Source: Paenibacillus_E oryzisoli_A (GTDB lineage: Bacteria > Bacillota > Bacilli > Paenibacillales > NBRC-103111). Taken from it: a DNA stretch of 64,000 nucleotides. This document shows positions 43,476 through 51,704 of the stretch, piece by piece. Each line of letters begins with the position of its first letter. Position 1 is the stretch's first letter. A model generated the notes under the pieces. The model saw nothing but the letters and a program-made list of their open reading frames with translations. It ran no database searches and had not been told where the DNA came from. The position numbers and the translations under genes are program-made. The stretch lies in the NCBI RefSeq assembly GCF_050467285.1, contig NZ_JBCMUN010000017.1, positions 8,818 to 72,817 of the forward strand. Direction: 5' to 3'.

Positions 43476-44539
43476 TTGTTTTCGTCCTCCTCTATCTTAG
43501 CCATTCGTAATCGCTCTACTTCAGGCTGCAGAAGACAAGCCAGCTGCTCGCCCATCCGCGTATGCCCATATTCCGAGGGATGAATGAGGTCCGTTGTCAG
43601 CGAAGTAAAATCCGTCATAATCTCCCGCCCATCCAGCAAGATCAGCTTCTCATGCCGCTTCGTCTCCCAGTACCTCTTCAGCACATCGTTGAAAGCCAGC
43701 TCCGCCACCGCGTAGGGATGTGAAGTATCGAAGAAATGCGTCGCCCGATTCGGATAAATCGTCGTCACAAAAATCGGTTTGGCCGGATGCCGCTGGGTCA
43801 TCCCATCCAGCATGAGGTTCACACGCCGCTCGAATTCCTCCACTGGCACGACAGCCCGCATATTAACGCCAAGCTCCAGATAAGCAAAATCCCAATCATC
43901 CCGCGCTGCAAAATGGCGAGCAACCTCAGGCTCGCAGAAGCAGGAGCCGCTGAGCCCCATGTTCAGCACATCAACGCCGAGTTGGCGTCCCGTCTGCTGC
44001 GCATAGCAGTTATAATGGCTGAGAGCGCCCACCCCGTGCGTAATCGAAGAGCCGTACGCCAACATCGTGAGCGAAGGCATTTCCTCCTTGCGCGGCGGCC
44101 TAATCCCATAGCCGAACGTATCAATATCCGCGACAACCGCGCTATACCGGTCAAAATACACCCGCCACACCTGCGGGGAAAATGCCGCATTCGTCAGCAG
44201 CGCTGCCGGCACCTCCGCAAACCGGTCCGGCTGCTCCAGCTCCAGCGTTGTGTAGACGCCGGCTCTCAGCGTGTAGGCTGCGTGGAACAAATCGCCTTTG
44301 AAAACGAGCACTTGGCCGTCTTTCTCCTGCGCTGCCAGCGTCAAGCGAAACACGTTCGCGTCCGTCACGAAGCGCAGCTCACAGCCACTGGACTCGGCGG
44401 CTTTGGTCCGTCCTTTGTCCGTCAACGCCTCGCGCACTTCCCGCGGAAACCGCTGGAGCCTGCGCCCCGGCAGCAAGGCCCGTTCCTCGATCTCCGCCAC
44501 ATTATGAAAATAAACCTGATCCAGTATCGTTCTCTCCAT
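43472..44539 (-). CDS. SGNH hydrolase with N-terminal jelly-roll domain (CE2-like)
   Basis: This 355-residue protein has a beta-sandwich N-terminal half (about 1-150) and a C-terminal SGNH hydrolase: YGSSITHG with Ser165 in a GSS variant of the GDS motif, LGVNM with Asn226, and TTDLIHPSEYGH with Asp317 and His320. The architecture resembles CE2-type acetyl esterases. No signal peptide is visible. It lies 19 nt after the PL6 gene and overlaps the SDR gene by 4 nt. In this operon it would remove O-acetyl groups from uronate oligosaccharides; this is inference. Confidence 0.85.
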   Translation of the reverse strand: MERTILDQVYFHNVAEIEERALLPGRRLQRFPREVREALTDKGRTKAAESSGCELRFVTDANVFRLTLAAQEKDGQVLVFKGDLFHAAYTLRAGVYTTLELEQPDRFAEVPAALLTNAAFSPQVWRVYFDRYSAVVADIDTFGYGIRPPRKEEMPSLTMLAYGSSITHGVGALSHYNCYAQQTGRQLGVDVLNMGLSGSCFCEPEVARHFAARDDWDFAYLELGVNMRAVVPVEEFERRVNLMLDGMTQRHPAKPIFVTTIYPNRATHFFDTSHPYAVAELAFNDVLKRYWETKRHEKLILLDGREIMTDFTSLTTDLIHPSEYGHTRMGEQLACLLQPEVERLRMAKIEEDENK

Positions 44540-44558
44540 CCCTTTCTATCAGCTCCCT

Positions 44559-47500
44559 TTACGGATTAATCGTTGTAAAAATGAGCGTCGGCACTTTGGC
44601 GCTATCCCCGTTCTCCAGCGTCGCCACAGTCGCCGGATTGTCGTTCGACAGCATGGCGAGACGGAAACTTAGCGTGCCGTCCGCTTGCGATTGCACATAT
44701 TTCGTCACATCGAGGGTCACGTAGCTGTTCGCTTTGACCGGCATATCCGCCGCATCGATGTCGCTGAAAGCCCGCGCCGGTTGATTTGCCGCCGTAATCC
44801 CTGTTGGGCTCCAGCTGTCTGAGGCGAGCCCCGACGCTAATAGATCTGCTCCTGCTTGCGCCGTGACCACATACAGCTTGAGCTGCACCGTATCCAGAAC
44901 GCCCGGGAGCGAAGCCGGCATCGAGGCCTTGATGTAACCGACCTGCTTGCCGCCGTCCGTCTGAATCAGCATCGTAGTCGTGGTGCTGTAATTCGTCGAT
45001 GTATTCGTCGAATAGACGCTGTCGACATACGTATCCGCGTCGACGACCTTTGTCGTCTGCGTCGGGGTGAGCACCTGAACGACGCTCGCCGGCGAAGTGA
45101 AGCCGCCGTAGGAAGCCGTCAACGAGGCGCTGCCCAGCGCAGTGGCCGTCACGGCTCCGGCGGCAGTCACCGCAAGCGTGCCGGGTGCGCTGCTCGCGAA
45201 GGTAGCTGCTGCCGTCACATCCTCCGTCGAGCTGTCCGTGAATTGCGCCGTCACCTTGAGCTGCTTCACGCCGCCGCCAAGGGCGACATGTGCTGAAACG
45301 CCTGAGATCGCGACGCCGTTCAAAGCCGGCAGCGTCACATTAACGGTGTTGCTGGCCTTTTTGCGGTTGGCCTGGTCGATCGCTTCGATTTTGAACGTGT
45401 ACGACGTTCCTGGAGAAAGTCCAGCCGTCGTATAGGACGTCTCGCTGCCAAACGTCGTGTCGTACAGAACGCCGTCTTTATAAATGTTGTAGCCGACCAC
45501 GCCTGTGTCGTCGCTTGCCGCAAGCCAGCTGATTTTCACGCTGCGTGGAGTAACAGAAGCCACAGCCAAAGGCGAGCCTGAGCTCCAGCTCGGCGCAGTG
45601 AGATCGTTCACGGTGCCGGAAGTGTACTCGTCAGCACCCACATCCGGTACGCCGGCGCGGGATTCACGATCCAGATCCTCCGTGATGTAGCCGAACGCTC
45701 CGCCGCTGCCGTAATTGCCAACCGAGCTGTTGATCGCCGGGCTGTTAGCGGCCAGCTTTTTATACGAAATCGTAAGCAGACGTTCGTATTCGCTCGAAGT
45801 CCACAGCCATGCGTAGTCTTGCTGGTTCAGCTGCAGCACGGCATCTTTCAACATCGGATATGACACATTCACCTCGGCGGACGTTAGCGGCGCGGTATTG
45901 CCCGTAATGAGCGGCACGCCATGCTGTGGAAACATGAGGTTGCCCGACCAGGACAAGCCGGGGATCGGCGTCATGATTTTGATGAGCTCTTGTTCGCCGC
46001 CGACCACGAGGTTATTGGCGAACGTCAGGTTTTGCGGGGCCATGCCGTAGCGAATCAAGCCCAGCTCAATATTGCTTTTGTTGTCGACGAGTGTATTGTT
46101 GGCAACGGTTACATTTTTGGCGATATAGTGGTTGTTGCTTGGAATTGGCTGTGTAAGATTGTCATTGTCACCGGTCGTAAAAACGATCGCTGCATCCCAC
46201 TCCGTACCCGTCAGCCCCTGAAAATAGTTGTTGTACACACGATGATTTTCCCCGTACACCCGCACGCCGCCAGTACCCAAGGTTCGGTCGTCCGGTGTCG
46301 CCGGCGCCACTTCGCGGCCATTGCCGATGAACATATTCCCGTAGACGCTCGAGCCGTTGCCTGAACGAAGCGCCACCGTGCCCAGCGACTCAATGAAATA
46401 ATTGTAGCGGATCGTATTGCCGCCGCTTTTCACCGAAATGTACTCCGGATCGCTGTCCACATGGTCGAAAATATTGTACTGAATCGTCGCATTCGCATTC
46501 AAATGCACGAGATCCGTCACGCCAAGCCGGATGCCTTCGGATTCGTTAACCTGGCGGGGCAGCGTATTGCGGAAAATATTGTATTCAACTAGATCATACT
46601 GCGTAATTTCGTAAAGTCCTGCGGTCGTATCCCGATTTCCGTCAAAAAGGATGAATTTGCCGCGATCTTTTTTGTTTTCCATCAGATTATGGTCGACTTG
46701 GTTGTGGTGGCTGCCCCAGCCATCGATGTACACCCAGTTCGACTTCGTCGCATCGGTTGCACCGCTTGGCGAATAGAAATGATTGTTCGTGATGCGCATG
46801 TAGCTGCAGCCTGTGAGACGAATCCAGTTGGCGGCTGTCGCATCCATCACGAACGTGAGATCCTGCAGCGTGATGTAGGCGCTGTTCGTAAATTTGATCG
46901 GTCCGGCGTTGAAGACGGCTAAGCCTTTGTTTTTCGCCTTGATGACGATGGGGTTCGCCGCCGTCCCCATCTTGCCCGTGATGCTGAATGCGGCGTAATT
47001 GCCGTCGTTCAGCTCAATGACGTCGCCGGGGCTGGCCGCGTTGATCGCTTGCGCAAGCTGCGTCGAGTTGCTCACCGTCACGGTCGCCCCAGGCGGTGTC
47101 GAGCCGCTGCTTGTGGCGGCCGTGACGTCATCAAACGCCGCAGCCCCGGCGTAGCTGTAAAGGCCCACCTGTCCGGACGTGTACGGCGTCGTGTCTGTGC
47201 CGGACAGCACCATCGTGCTGCCATAGTAGCCTTCCAGCTTGAGGCTGCCGTCGCTGTTTTGCGTCAGCAGCAGCTTCATCGGCAGGTAGCCGAGGTTGTC
47301 GAACGCAGGGCTCAGCGCTGTGTTCGTGACGGACACGCCGCTCGCATTCGGCGTTCCCGCTGTTTGCGGCACGCTGATTTTCGAGTTGCCGGTCACTTTT
47401 TCCAGGTAAAATTGATAGCTCGCAGAATTCTTCTTCATCGTGAAACGGTAGTAGGTCGCGGTTGTCCCGCTGACCGAATATCTGGCGACCAGCCCCGCAT

Positions 47501-47915
47501 ACGTGCTGTTCGCACCTGTGACCTTCAACTTCCCGCTGAGCGTTATGTCGCTTTTCGTGACGGCAGGCTCGGCTGCGCCCCACTGATTCTGCGTGAGTAC
47601 GTACGTGACACCTGTCGTCGCGTCTGTCTGCTGCAAGAAGTGATTCGGCTGCGGAGACGCCAACTCTTCGCCCATCGCCCAGGAGCTGGCACCGCCGACG
47701 ACGGTTTTCCACGGCTGCGATGCCGTGGACGTGCTGCTCACCGGCAATGTGTAGCCGCTTGCGGATGTGCCATAGCTCTCAAAGTCCTCCGTCAGCGAAG
47801 TCGAAGTTGCGCTTGCTGTCGCCGGCGGAAGCAGACTGAGGCATAGCGCAGCCAGCATCAGCAGCGTTAGCATGCGTTTTTTGTTTACGCGGTTCCATCT
47901 TAATCTCATCATCAC
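44559..47915 (-). CDS. secreted PL6-type polysaccharide lyase with multiple modules
   Basis: This 1118-residue protein starts with a signal peptide (cleavage near ATASA, about residue 36). Modules in order: LamG-like domain (about 40-270), PL6 parallel beta-helix (about 279-760; STQLAQAINAASPGDVIEL; catalytic Lys496 in EYISVKS and Arg517 in VALRSGN; NESE cluster for calcium), fibronectin type III (about 785-875), bacterial Ig-like domain, and a C-terminal DNRLRE/CBM96-type domain (about 975-1118). PL6 enzymes cleave alginate, or dermatan/chondroitin in the chondroitinase B branch. It opens a four-gene operon with an esterase, a reductase and an exo-lyase type enzyme, which favours alginate. 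GGAGG lies before ATG 47915. Confidence 0.85.
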   Translation of the reverse strand: MMMRLRWNRVNKKRMLTLLMLAALCLSLLPPATASATSTSLTEDFESYGTSASGYTLPVSSTSTASQPWKTVVGGASSWAMGEELASPQPNHFLQQTDATTGVTYVLTQNQWGAAEPAVTKSDITLSGKLKVTGANSTYAGLVARYSVSGTTATYYRFTMKKNSASYQFYLEKVTGNSKISVPQTAGTPNASGVSVTNTALSPAFDNLGYLPMKLLLTQNSDGSLKLEGYYGSTMVLSGTDTTPYTSGQVGLYSYAGAAAFDDVTAATSSGSTPPGATVTVSNSTQLAQAINAASPGDVIELNDGNYAAFSITGKMGTAANPIVIKAKNKGLAVFNAGPIKFTNSAYITLQDLTFVMDATAANWIRLTGCSYMRITNNHFYSPSGATDATKSNWVYIDGWGSHHNQVDHNLMENKKDRGKFILFDGNRDTTAGLYEITQYDLVEYNIFRNTLPRQVNESEGIRLGVTDLVHLNANATIQYNIFDHVDSDPEYISVKSGGNTIRYNYFIESLGTVALRSGNGSSVYGNMFIGNGREVAPATPDDRTLGTGGVRVYGENHRVYNNYFQGLTGTEWDAAIVFTTGDNDNLTQPIPSNNHYIAKNVTVANNTLVDNKSNIELGLIRYGMAPQNLTFANNLVVGGEQELIKIMTPIPGLSWSGNLMFPQHGVPLITGNTAPLTSAEVNVSYPMLKDAVLQLNQQDYAWLWTSSEYERLLTISYKKLAANSPAINSSVGNYGSGGAFGYITEDLDRESRAGVPDVGADEYTSGTVNDLTAPSWSSGSPLAVASVTPRSVKISWLAASDDTGVVGYNIYKDGVLYDTTFGSETSYTTAGLSPGTSYTFKIEAIDQANRKKASNTVNVTLPALNGVAISGVSAHVALGGGVKQLKVTAQFTDSSTEDVTAAATFASSAPGTLAVTAAGAVTATALGSASLTASYGGFTSPASVVQVLTPTQTTKVVDADTYVDSVYSTNTSTNYSTTTTMLIQTDGGKQVGYIKASMPASLPGVLDTVQLKLYVVTAQAGADLLASGLASDSWSPTGITAANQPARAFSDIDAADMPVKANSYVTLDVTKYVQSQADGTLSFRLAMLSNDNPATVATLENGDSAKVPTLIFTTINP

Positions 47916-48029
47916 TTACCCTCCTCTATTATGGGATTAAGCTCATTATAAGGAGGTGCGGGCGGGAAACCCATGCGCGCGTTTAAGCAGGATTGTGTTT
48001 TTTTAAGGAGATCCTAGGGGAAAAAGCTA

Positions 48030-48212
48030 TAAAGGATGCCACAGCGCTTATTGTCCAGAAAATCTGGCGATATTAATTCTAACGGTTACGATAGCGCTTA
48101 TTGCGATAAAATCTAGTGAAAGTGGTCCGATTTCGTGCAAATAGGCTCGGTGGTAACCGTTAGAGTTTAAAACGAACGATTTTGGAACAAATAGCCGCTG
48201 TGGCAACCGTTA
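48030..48212. repeat. four-unit mirrored intergenic element D
   Basis: Four 24-nt units at 48030, 48080, 48139 and 48189 have the same family sequence as element C (TAACGGTTAC-n2-TAGCGCTTATTG forward; AAATAGCCGC ... GGCAACCGTTA reversed), the same order (forward, forward, reverse, reverse) and exactly the same distances (50, 59, 50), with a 35-nt centre in both. It sits in the 464-bp divergent gap between the PL6 and MerR genes. The remaining sequence holds the PL6 5' region and the MerR promoter. Confidence 0.82.
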
Positions 48213-48306
48213 GCGCCAGCAACATCCCGTCGTCGTCCCCGTGAAACCACCGTTTCGTGCACCGCAAGCATTTCACGAAACCACACGGGTATAAAAAAAT
48301 TTTCTC

Positions 48307-48366
48307 TTGCACCTTACGTAACGTCATCTTTTATAGTTACAATACCGGTATAACGTTAGCGCTAAC
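48307..48366 (+). promoter_or_regulatory. MerR-type promoter with three palindromes
   Basis: TTGCAC (48307-48312) and TATAGT (48332-48337) are separated by 19 bp, the long spacer typical of promoters controlled by MerR-family activators. The spacer holds the palindrome TTACGTAA (48314-48321). Downstream lie ATACCGGTAT (48342-48351) and GTTAGCGCTAAC (48355-48366), the latter just ahead of the ribosome binding site. Confidence 0.65.
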
Positions 48367-48379
48367 GAAGGAGTTGCCG

Positions 48380-48892
48380 ATGGAGCAATATTGGAAAGTA
48401 GGAGATCTATCCAGATTGACAGGACTCACTGTCCGGACGCTGCGGTTCTACGATCAGATCGGCTTGTTCTCTCCGTCCGCGCAGACGGATTCGGGTCACA
48501 GGTTGTACAATGAGTCCGATCTCTCGCGTCTGACGCAGATTGTGTCACTCAAAGAGTTGGGAATATCCCTTGAGGAGATCAAGTCCATCATTGGCGGCAA
48601 GCAGATCAGCCCACTGGACATCGTCAATCTGCAAATGACCCGAATCAAAGAACAGATCCAGGTACAGCAGAAGCTTCTTGAGCAGTTGCAGCATGTATCC
48701 AAGTTAATGCAAGGAAGGTCGCCGCTGGAAGTTGATGATTTCACACAACTGCTGCAAGCGATGAAAACGATCCACGAGAAACCGGTCATCACACGACAGA
48801 CAAGCTGGGAGTATCGTCTGGATGTACTAGGAGACGTACTTGGAGATGCTTTCGGCGAAGAGCAGGAAGCTATGAAATCAGAGGAGGAATAA
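48380..48892 (+). CDS. MerR-family transcriptional regulator
   Basis: This 170-residue protein has the MerR N-terminal HTH and wing (YWKVGDLSRLTGLTVRTLRFYDQIGLFSPS ... GHRLYNESDLSRL) followed by a coiled-coil dimerization helix (IKEQIQVQQKLLEQLQHVSKL) and a short C-terminal part. No cysteine metal site is seen. ATG 48380 follows AAGGAG by 6 nt; the open frame extends upstream through the promoter and is not used. It is the first gene of a three-gene operon with two SRPBCC proteins, 3 nt before the next gene, and probably regulates itself. The C-terminal region may bind a small hydrophobic drug-like effector. Confidence 0.92.
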   Translation: MEQYWKVGDLSRLTGLTVRTLRFYDQIGLFSPSAQTDSGHRLYNESDLSRLTQIVSLKELGISLEEIKSIIGGKQISPLDIVNLQMTRIKEQIQVQQKLLEQLQHVSKLMQGRSPLEVDDFTQLLQAMKTIHEKPVITRQTSWEYRLDVLGDVLGDAFGEEQEAMKSEEE

Positions 48893-48895
48893 CAC

Positions 48896-49327
48896 ATGAC
48901 TGAACGATTTGTCAAACACGCTACTTTCGTCGTTGAGCGGACCTACATAGCGCCGCCAGCGAAGGTCTACATGGCCTGGGCCGATCCGGCCCTCAAAGCA
49001 AAATGGTTCTCGAAAGCCGATATTTTCGAATTTCAGGTCGGTGGAAAAGAATACAGCAAAGGAGGTCCGCCAGGGGGGCCGATCTTCACCTTCGACGCCT
49101 GCTACCAAGAGATTGTTCCTGAGCAGCGCATCGTCTACAGCTATACGCTGGATTCAGATGACACACGCATCTCCGCTTCGCTAACCACGATCGAGCTCAT
49201 CTCGACCGACGAGGGGACGAAGTTGATTTTCACAGAGCAAGGGGCGTTTTTCGACGGACATGATACACCGGAAGTGCGCGAGCATGGAACAGGTGAAATG
49301 CTGGACGCTTTGGGCAAGTCGCTCTAA
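48896..49327 (+). CDS. SRPBCC (AHSA1-like) protein 1
   Basis: This 143-residue protein has the START/Bet v1-like SRPBCC fold of the AHSA1 branch: VVERTYIAPPAKVYMAWADPALKAKWF at the start, the central strand ERIVYSY-like QRIVYSYTLDS, and TKLIFTEQGAFFDG near the end. The fold forms a hydrophobic ligand-binding cavity. Its gene begins 3 nt after the MerR stop with AGGAGG upstream, so the two are co-expressed. Function unknown; a ligand-binding or resistance role linked to the regulator is possible. Confidence 0.85.
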   Translation: MTERFVKHATFVVERTYIAPPAKVYMAWADPALKAKWFSKADIFEFQVGGKEYSKGGPPGGPIFTFDACYQEIVPEQRIVYSYTLDSDDTRISASLTTIELISTDEGTKLIFTEQGAFFDGHDTPEVREHGTGEMLDALGKSL

Positions 49328-49345
49328 ATCAAAGGAGGGCAACGT

Positions 49346-49828
49346 ATGAGTGAGCATACGGAGACAAATCATCGTTCAGCGCATGCAGGCGAGAACGAAA
49401 TCACGATTACCCGCGTCATAGATGCTTCGCGCGAGCTCGTATTTACGGCCTGGACGCAAGTGGAATATTTGGCAAAATGGTGGGGGCCTAACGAGTTTAC
49501 ATCAACTTTTCAAAAGTTTGAGATGACGCCCGGCGGAACTTGGGAATTTATTATGCACGGTCCAGACGGCGTCGATTATCCCAACACCAATACCGTTATC
49601 GAGGTTGTCTGGCCCGAGCGTATCGTCCTTAGGCATGATCTGTTTCCCCATTTTGTGGCGACGGCCGTCTTTGAAGAGATGGACGGCAAGACCAAACTTA
49701 CTTACAGCAGCAAATTTGAAGAACGTGCGGATGTATTCGAAAAGGTGAAAGAATATGCGCTGCCGGGAGCCGAACAGACCATGAATCGTCTTGAGGACCT
49801 TCTAGCACATGCGTTTCCACGCGGTTAG
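49346..49828 (+). CDS. SRPBCC (AHSA1-like) protein 2
   Basis: This 160-residue protein is a second AHSA1-type SRPBCC member: ITITRVIDASRELVFTAWTQVEYLAKWWGP, then GTWEFIMHGPDG, YPNTNTVIEVVWPERIVLRH and ALPGAEQTMNRLEDLLA. It is related to but clearly different from the preceding gene, so this is an old duplication or separate recruitment. The 18-nt gap carries AAAGGAGG. It ends at a strong terminator. Confidence 0.85.
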   Translation: MSEHTETNHRSAHAGENEITITRVIDASRELVFTAWTQVEYLAKWWGPNEFTSTFQKFEMTPGGTWEFIMHGPDGVDYPNTNTVIEVVWPERIVLRHDLFPHFVATAVFEEMDGKTKLTYSSKFEERADVFEKVKEYALPGAEQTMNRLEDLLAHAFPRG

Positions 49829-49836
49829 AAACAAAT

Positions 49837-49870
49837 AGAAGGGTCATCCGCTCCAAAGGATGACCCTTCT
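49837..49870. terminator. bidirectional terminator after the MerR operon
   Basis: AGAAGGGTCATCC and GGATGACCCTTCT form a perfect 13-bp stem with an 8-nt loop, between the SRPBCC gene and the convergent kinase gene of cassette 3. Confidence 0.85.
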
Positions 49871-49889
49871 TCATGCCGTTATGGTCCCC

Positions 49890-51704
49890 TCACGTCTCCA
49901 CATCCGGAAACCGCATAAACACCCGCGTCCCCATGCCCAGCTCGCTCTCCATTCGCAGCCCATACTGCTCGCCGAACAGCAGTTGAATCCTTCGGTGCAC
50001 GTTCATCAGCCCGATGCCGCCGCTGTTGCCGCTGCCCTGGTGCAGCTTGGCCTCCGCCAATTGATTGGCGCTCAGCTGCTTGTTCAGCGACGCCAGCTGT
50101 TCGGGCGTCATGCCGACGCCGTTGTCCTCCAGCACGATGACGAGGTCGCCGTCCTGCAGGAAGGCGTCGAGCCGAATGTAGTGATGCGCCTCGATGCCGT
50201 CAGCGAAGCCGTGCTGAAAAATGTTCTCGATCAGCGGCTGGAGGGTCAGCCGCGCGGTCTTTTTCAGAAAGAAGTGCGGCGGAATCCGCACGTCCAGCTC
50301 GAACTCCCGGCCGACCCGGTGCTTCATAATGGTCATGTAGTTCAGGACATGCTTCAACTCGTTGACGACGGCCGTTTCTTCGATGTTGTTTTGAATGGAG
50401 TAGCGAAACATCGACGCAATAGCATCGACAATTTCGGTAATCTCCGTCGACTGCTGGATGACCGCATAGACGATAATATTTTCGAGCGTGTTGTACAGAA
50501 AATGCGGATTAATCTGCAGCTGCAGCGATTGCAGCTCGGCCTTTTGACGCTCGAGCTCGGCGTCCTTCTTGGACAGCTCTGTCCGGTACAGCGTGTCCAT
50601 GAGCTCCGAGAGGGAGATCACCATGAGATTGTAGCGGTGAATCAGCTCATCGAGCTCGTTGTTGGATTGCAGCTGCGGGATTTTCACCCAGTTGCCCTTC
50701 TCGGTCTGGCGCATGCCGTTTTTCAAAATCTGAATCGGCTTCGCGATTTTCCGCCCGAAATGATAGGAAATCAGAAGCGCAATCAGGAGCGTCACACCAC
50801 CGACCCAGAAGGACGAGGTGCGAATGCTGGAAAGCGGCCGATTAATGTCCGCCGTCGGAATGGACACGAGCAGGTTCCAGCCGGTGTAGGCCGATTTGGA
50901 GCTGACGACCATGCGGTTTTCGCCGAACGAAGCGTCTTTGAACGCCTTCCCGTCATTCCCTTCGATTTTGCCCATCAGCTCCTGTGTGACTGTCGCCCCG
51001 ATCCGCTGCTTATCCGGGTGGTACACGATGCGTCCGTCATTATCGACGATGGCGAAAAAGCCGTTCGGCCCCAAATTGATGCCCTTCCACAGCGTCGCAA
51101 ATTCATCCGCCTTGATCTCGATGGCCAGAATACCTTTGAATTCGTTAAACACTTCGCCGTGAATTTTGCGGGCCAGCGTGATGAATTGATTGTCGCTCTC
51201 CGCAAACACACTGTTGCTAATGATCGTCATATTGCCCTGGGGATCGGTCTCCTTGTCCAGCTCCGCCATCGTAAACGACGGAACCGGATCAACGATCGGC
51301 TTCAGCGCCGGATTCTCGAAATAGACCCAGTGGTCGTTGTAATCGCCGAGGTACACGGTCATAATCTCCGGAGATTTGATAAACAGCGGGTTGATGACGT
51401 TATCCATCAGCTTGTCCGTGAAGAGATAGTACTCGTAATCGCCGGTCGGCGGATCATCGAGGAACTTCTTCACAGCGCTGTTCGTGAACAGGGACAGGTG
51501 CGCGCGCTCATAATTTTTCAAGTAGAGATCCGTATGGTTGACGGCGTTCGAGACGATTTCGGTGAGATGCTGTTCACTCTGCTCCTTCAGCTTGCTGGAC
51601 GAGATGTAGTACGATGAAAAGCCGATGGACATGACCGTAATGAGCACGATGGACGCGATGTAAAAGAAAATGCTGCGGGCTAACGTACGCTTCGGCTTCA
51701 TCAT
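49890..51704 (-). CDS. YesM-type sensor histidine kinase, cassette 3
   Basis: This 604-residue kinase has an N-terminal membrane segment (about 10-32), an extracellular Cache-like sensor, a second membrane segment (about 292-312), a HAMP linker (GRKIAKPIQILKNGM), the NPHFLYNTLE motif (His about 401) and ATPase motifs (LQPLIENIFQHGF, LEDNGVGM, GGIGLMN). Its ATG overlaps the regulator stop as TGATGA-type coupling. It is the last gene of the five-gene cassette 3 operon; the sensor may respond to the transporter's ligand. Confidence 0.92.
   Translation of the reverse strand: MMKPKRTLARSIFFYIASIVLITVMSIGFSSYYISSSKLKEQSEQHLTEIVSNAVNHTDLYLKNYERAHLSLFTNSAVKKFLDDPPTGDYEYYLFTDKLMDNVINPLFIKSPEIMTVYLGDYNDHWVYFENPALKPIVDPVPSFTMAELDKETDPQGNMTIISNSVFAESDNQFITLARKIHGEVFNEFKGILAIEIKADEFATLWKGINLGPNGFFAIVDNDGRIVYHPDKQRIGATVTQELMGKIEGNDGKAFKDASFGENRMVVSSKSAYTGWNLLVSIPTADINRPLSSIRTSSFWVGGVTLLIALLISYHFGRKIAKPIQILKNGMRQTEKGNWVKIPQLQSNNELDELIHRYNLMVISLSELMDTLYRTELSKKDAELERQKAELQSLQLQINPHFLYNTLENIIVYAVIQQSTEITEIVDAIASMFRYSIQNNIEETAVVNELKHVLNYMTIMKHRVGREFELDVRIPPHFFLKKTARLTLQPLIENIFQHGFADGIEAHHYIRLDAFLQDGDLVIVLEDNGVGMTPEQLASLNKQLSANQLAEAKLHQGSGNSGGIGLMNVHRRIQLLFGEQYGLRMESELGMGTRVFMRFPDVET

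Noticed and set aside
6935..48212. The repeated units as CRISPR arrays
   Set aside because: Each site has only four units, the last two are inverted, spacers are partly complementary rather than unique, and no cas gene is nearby.
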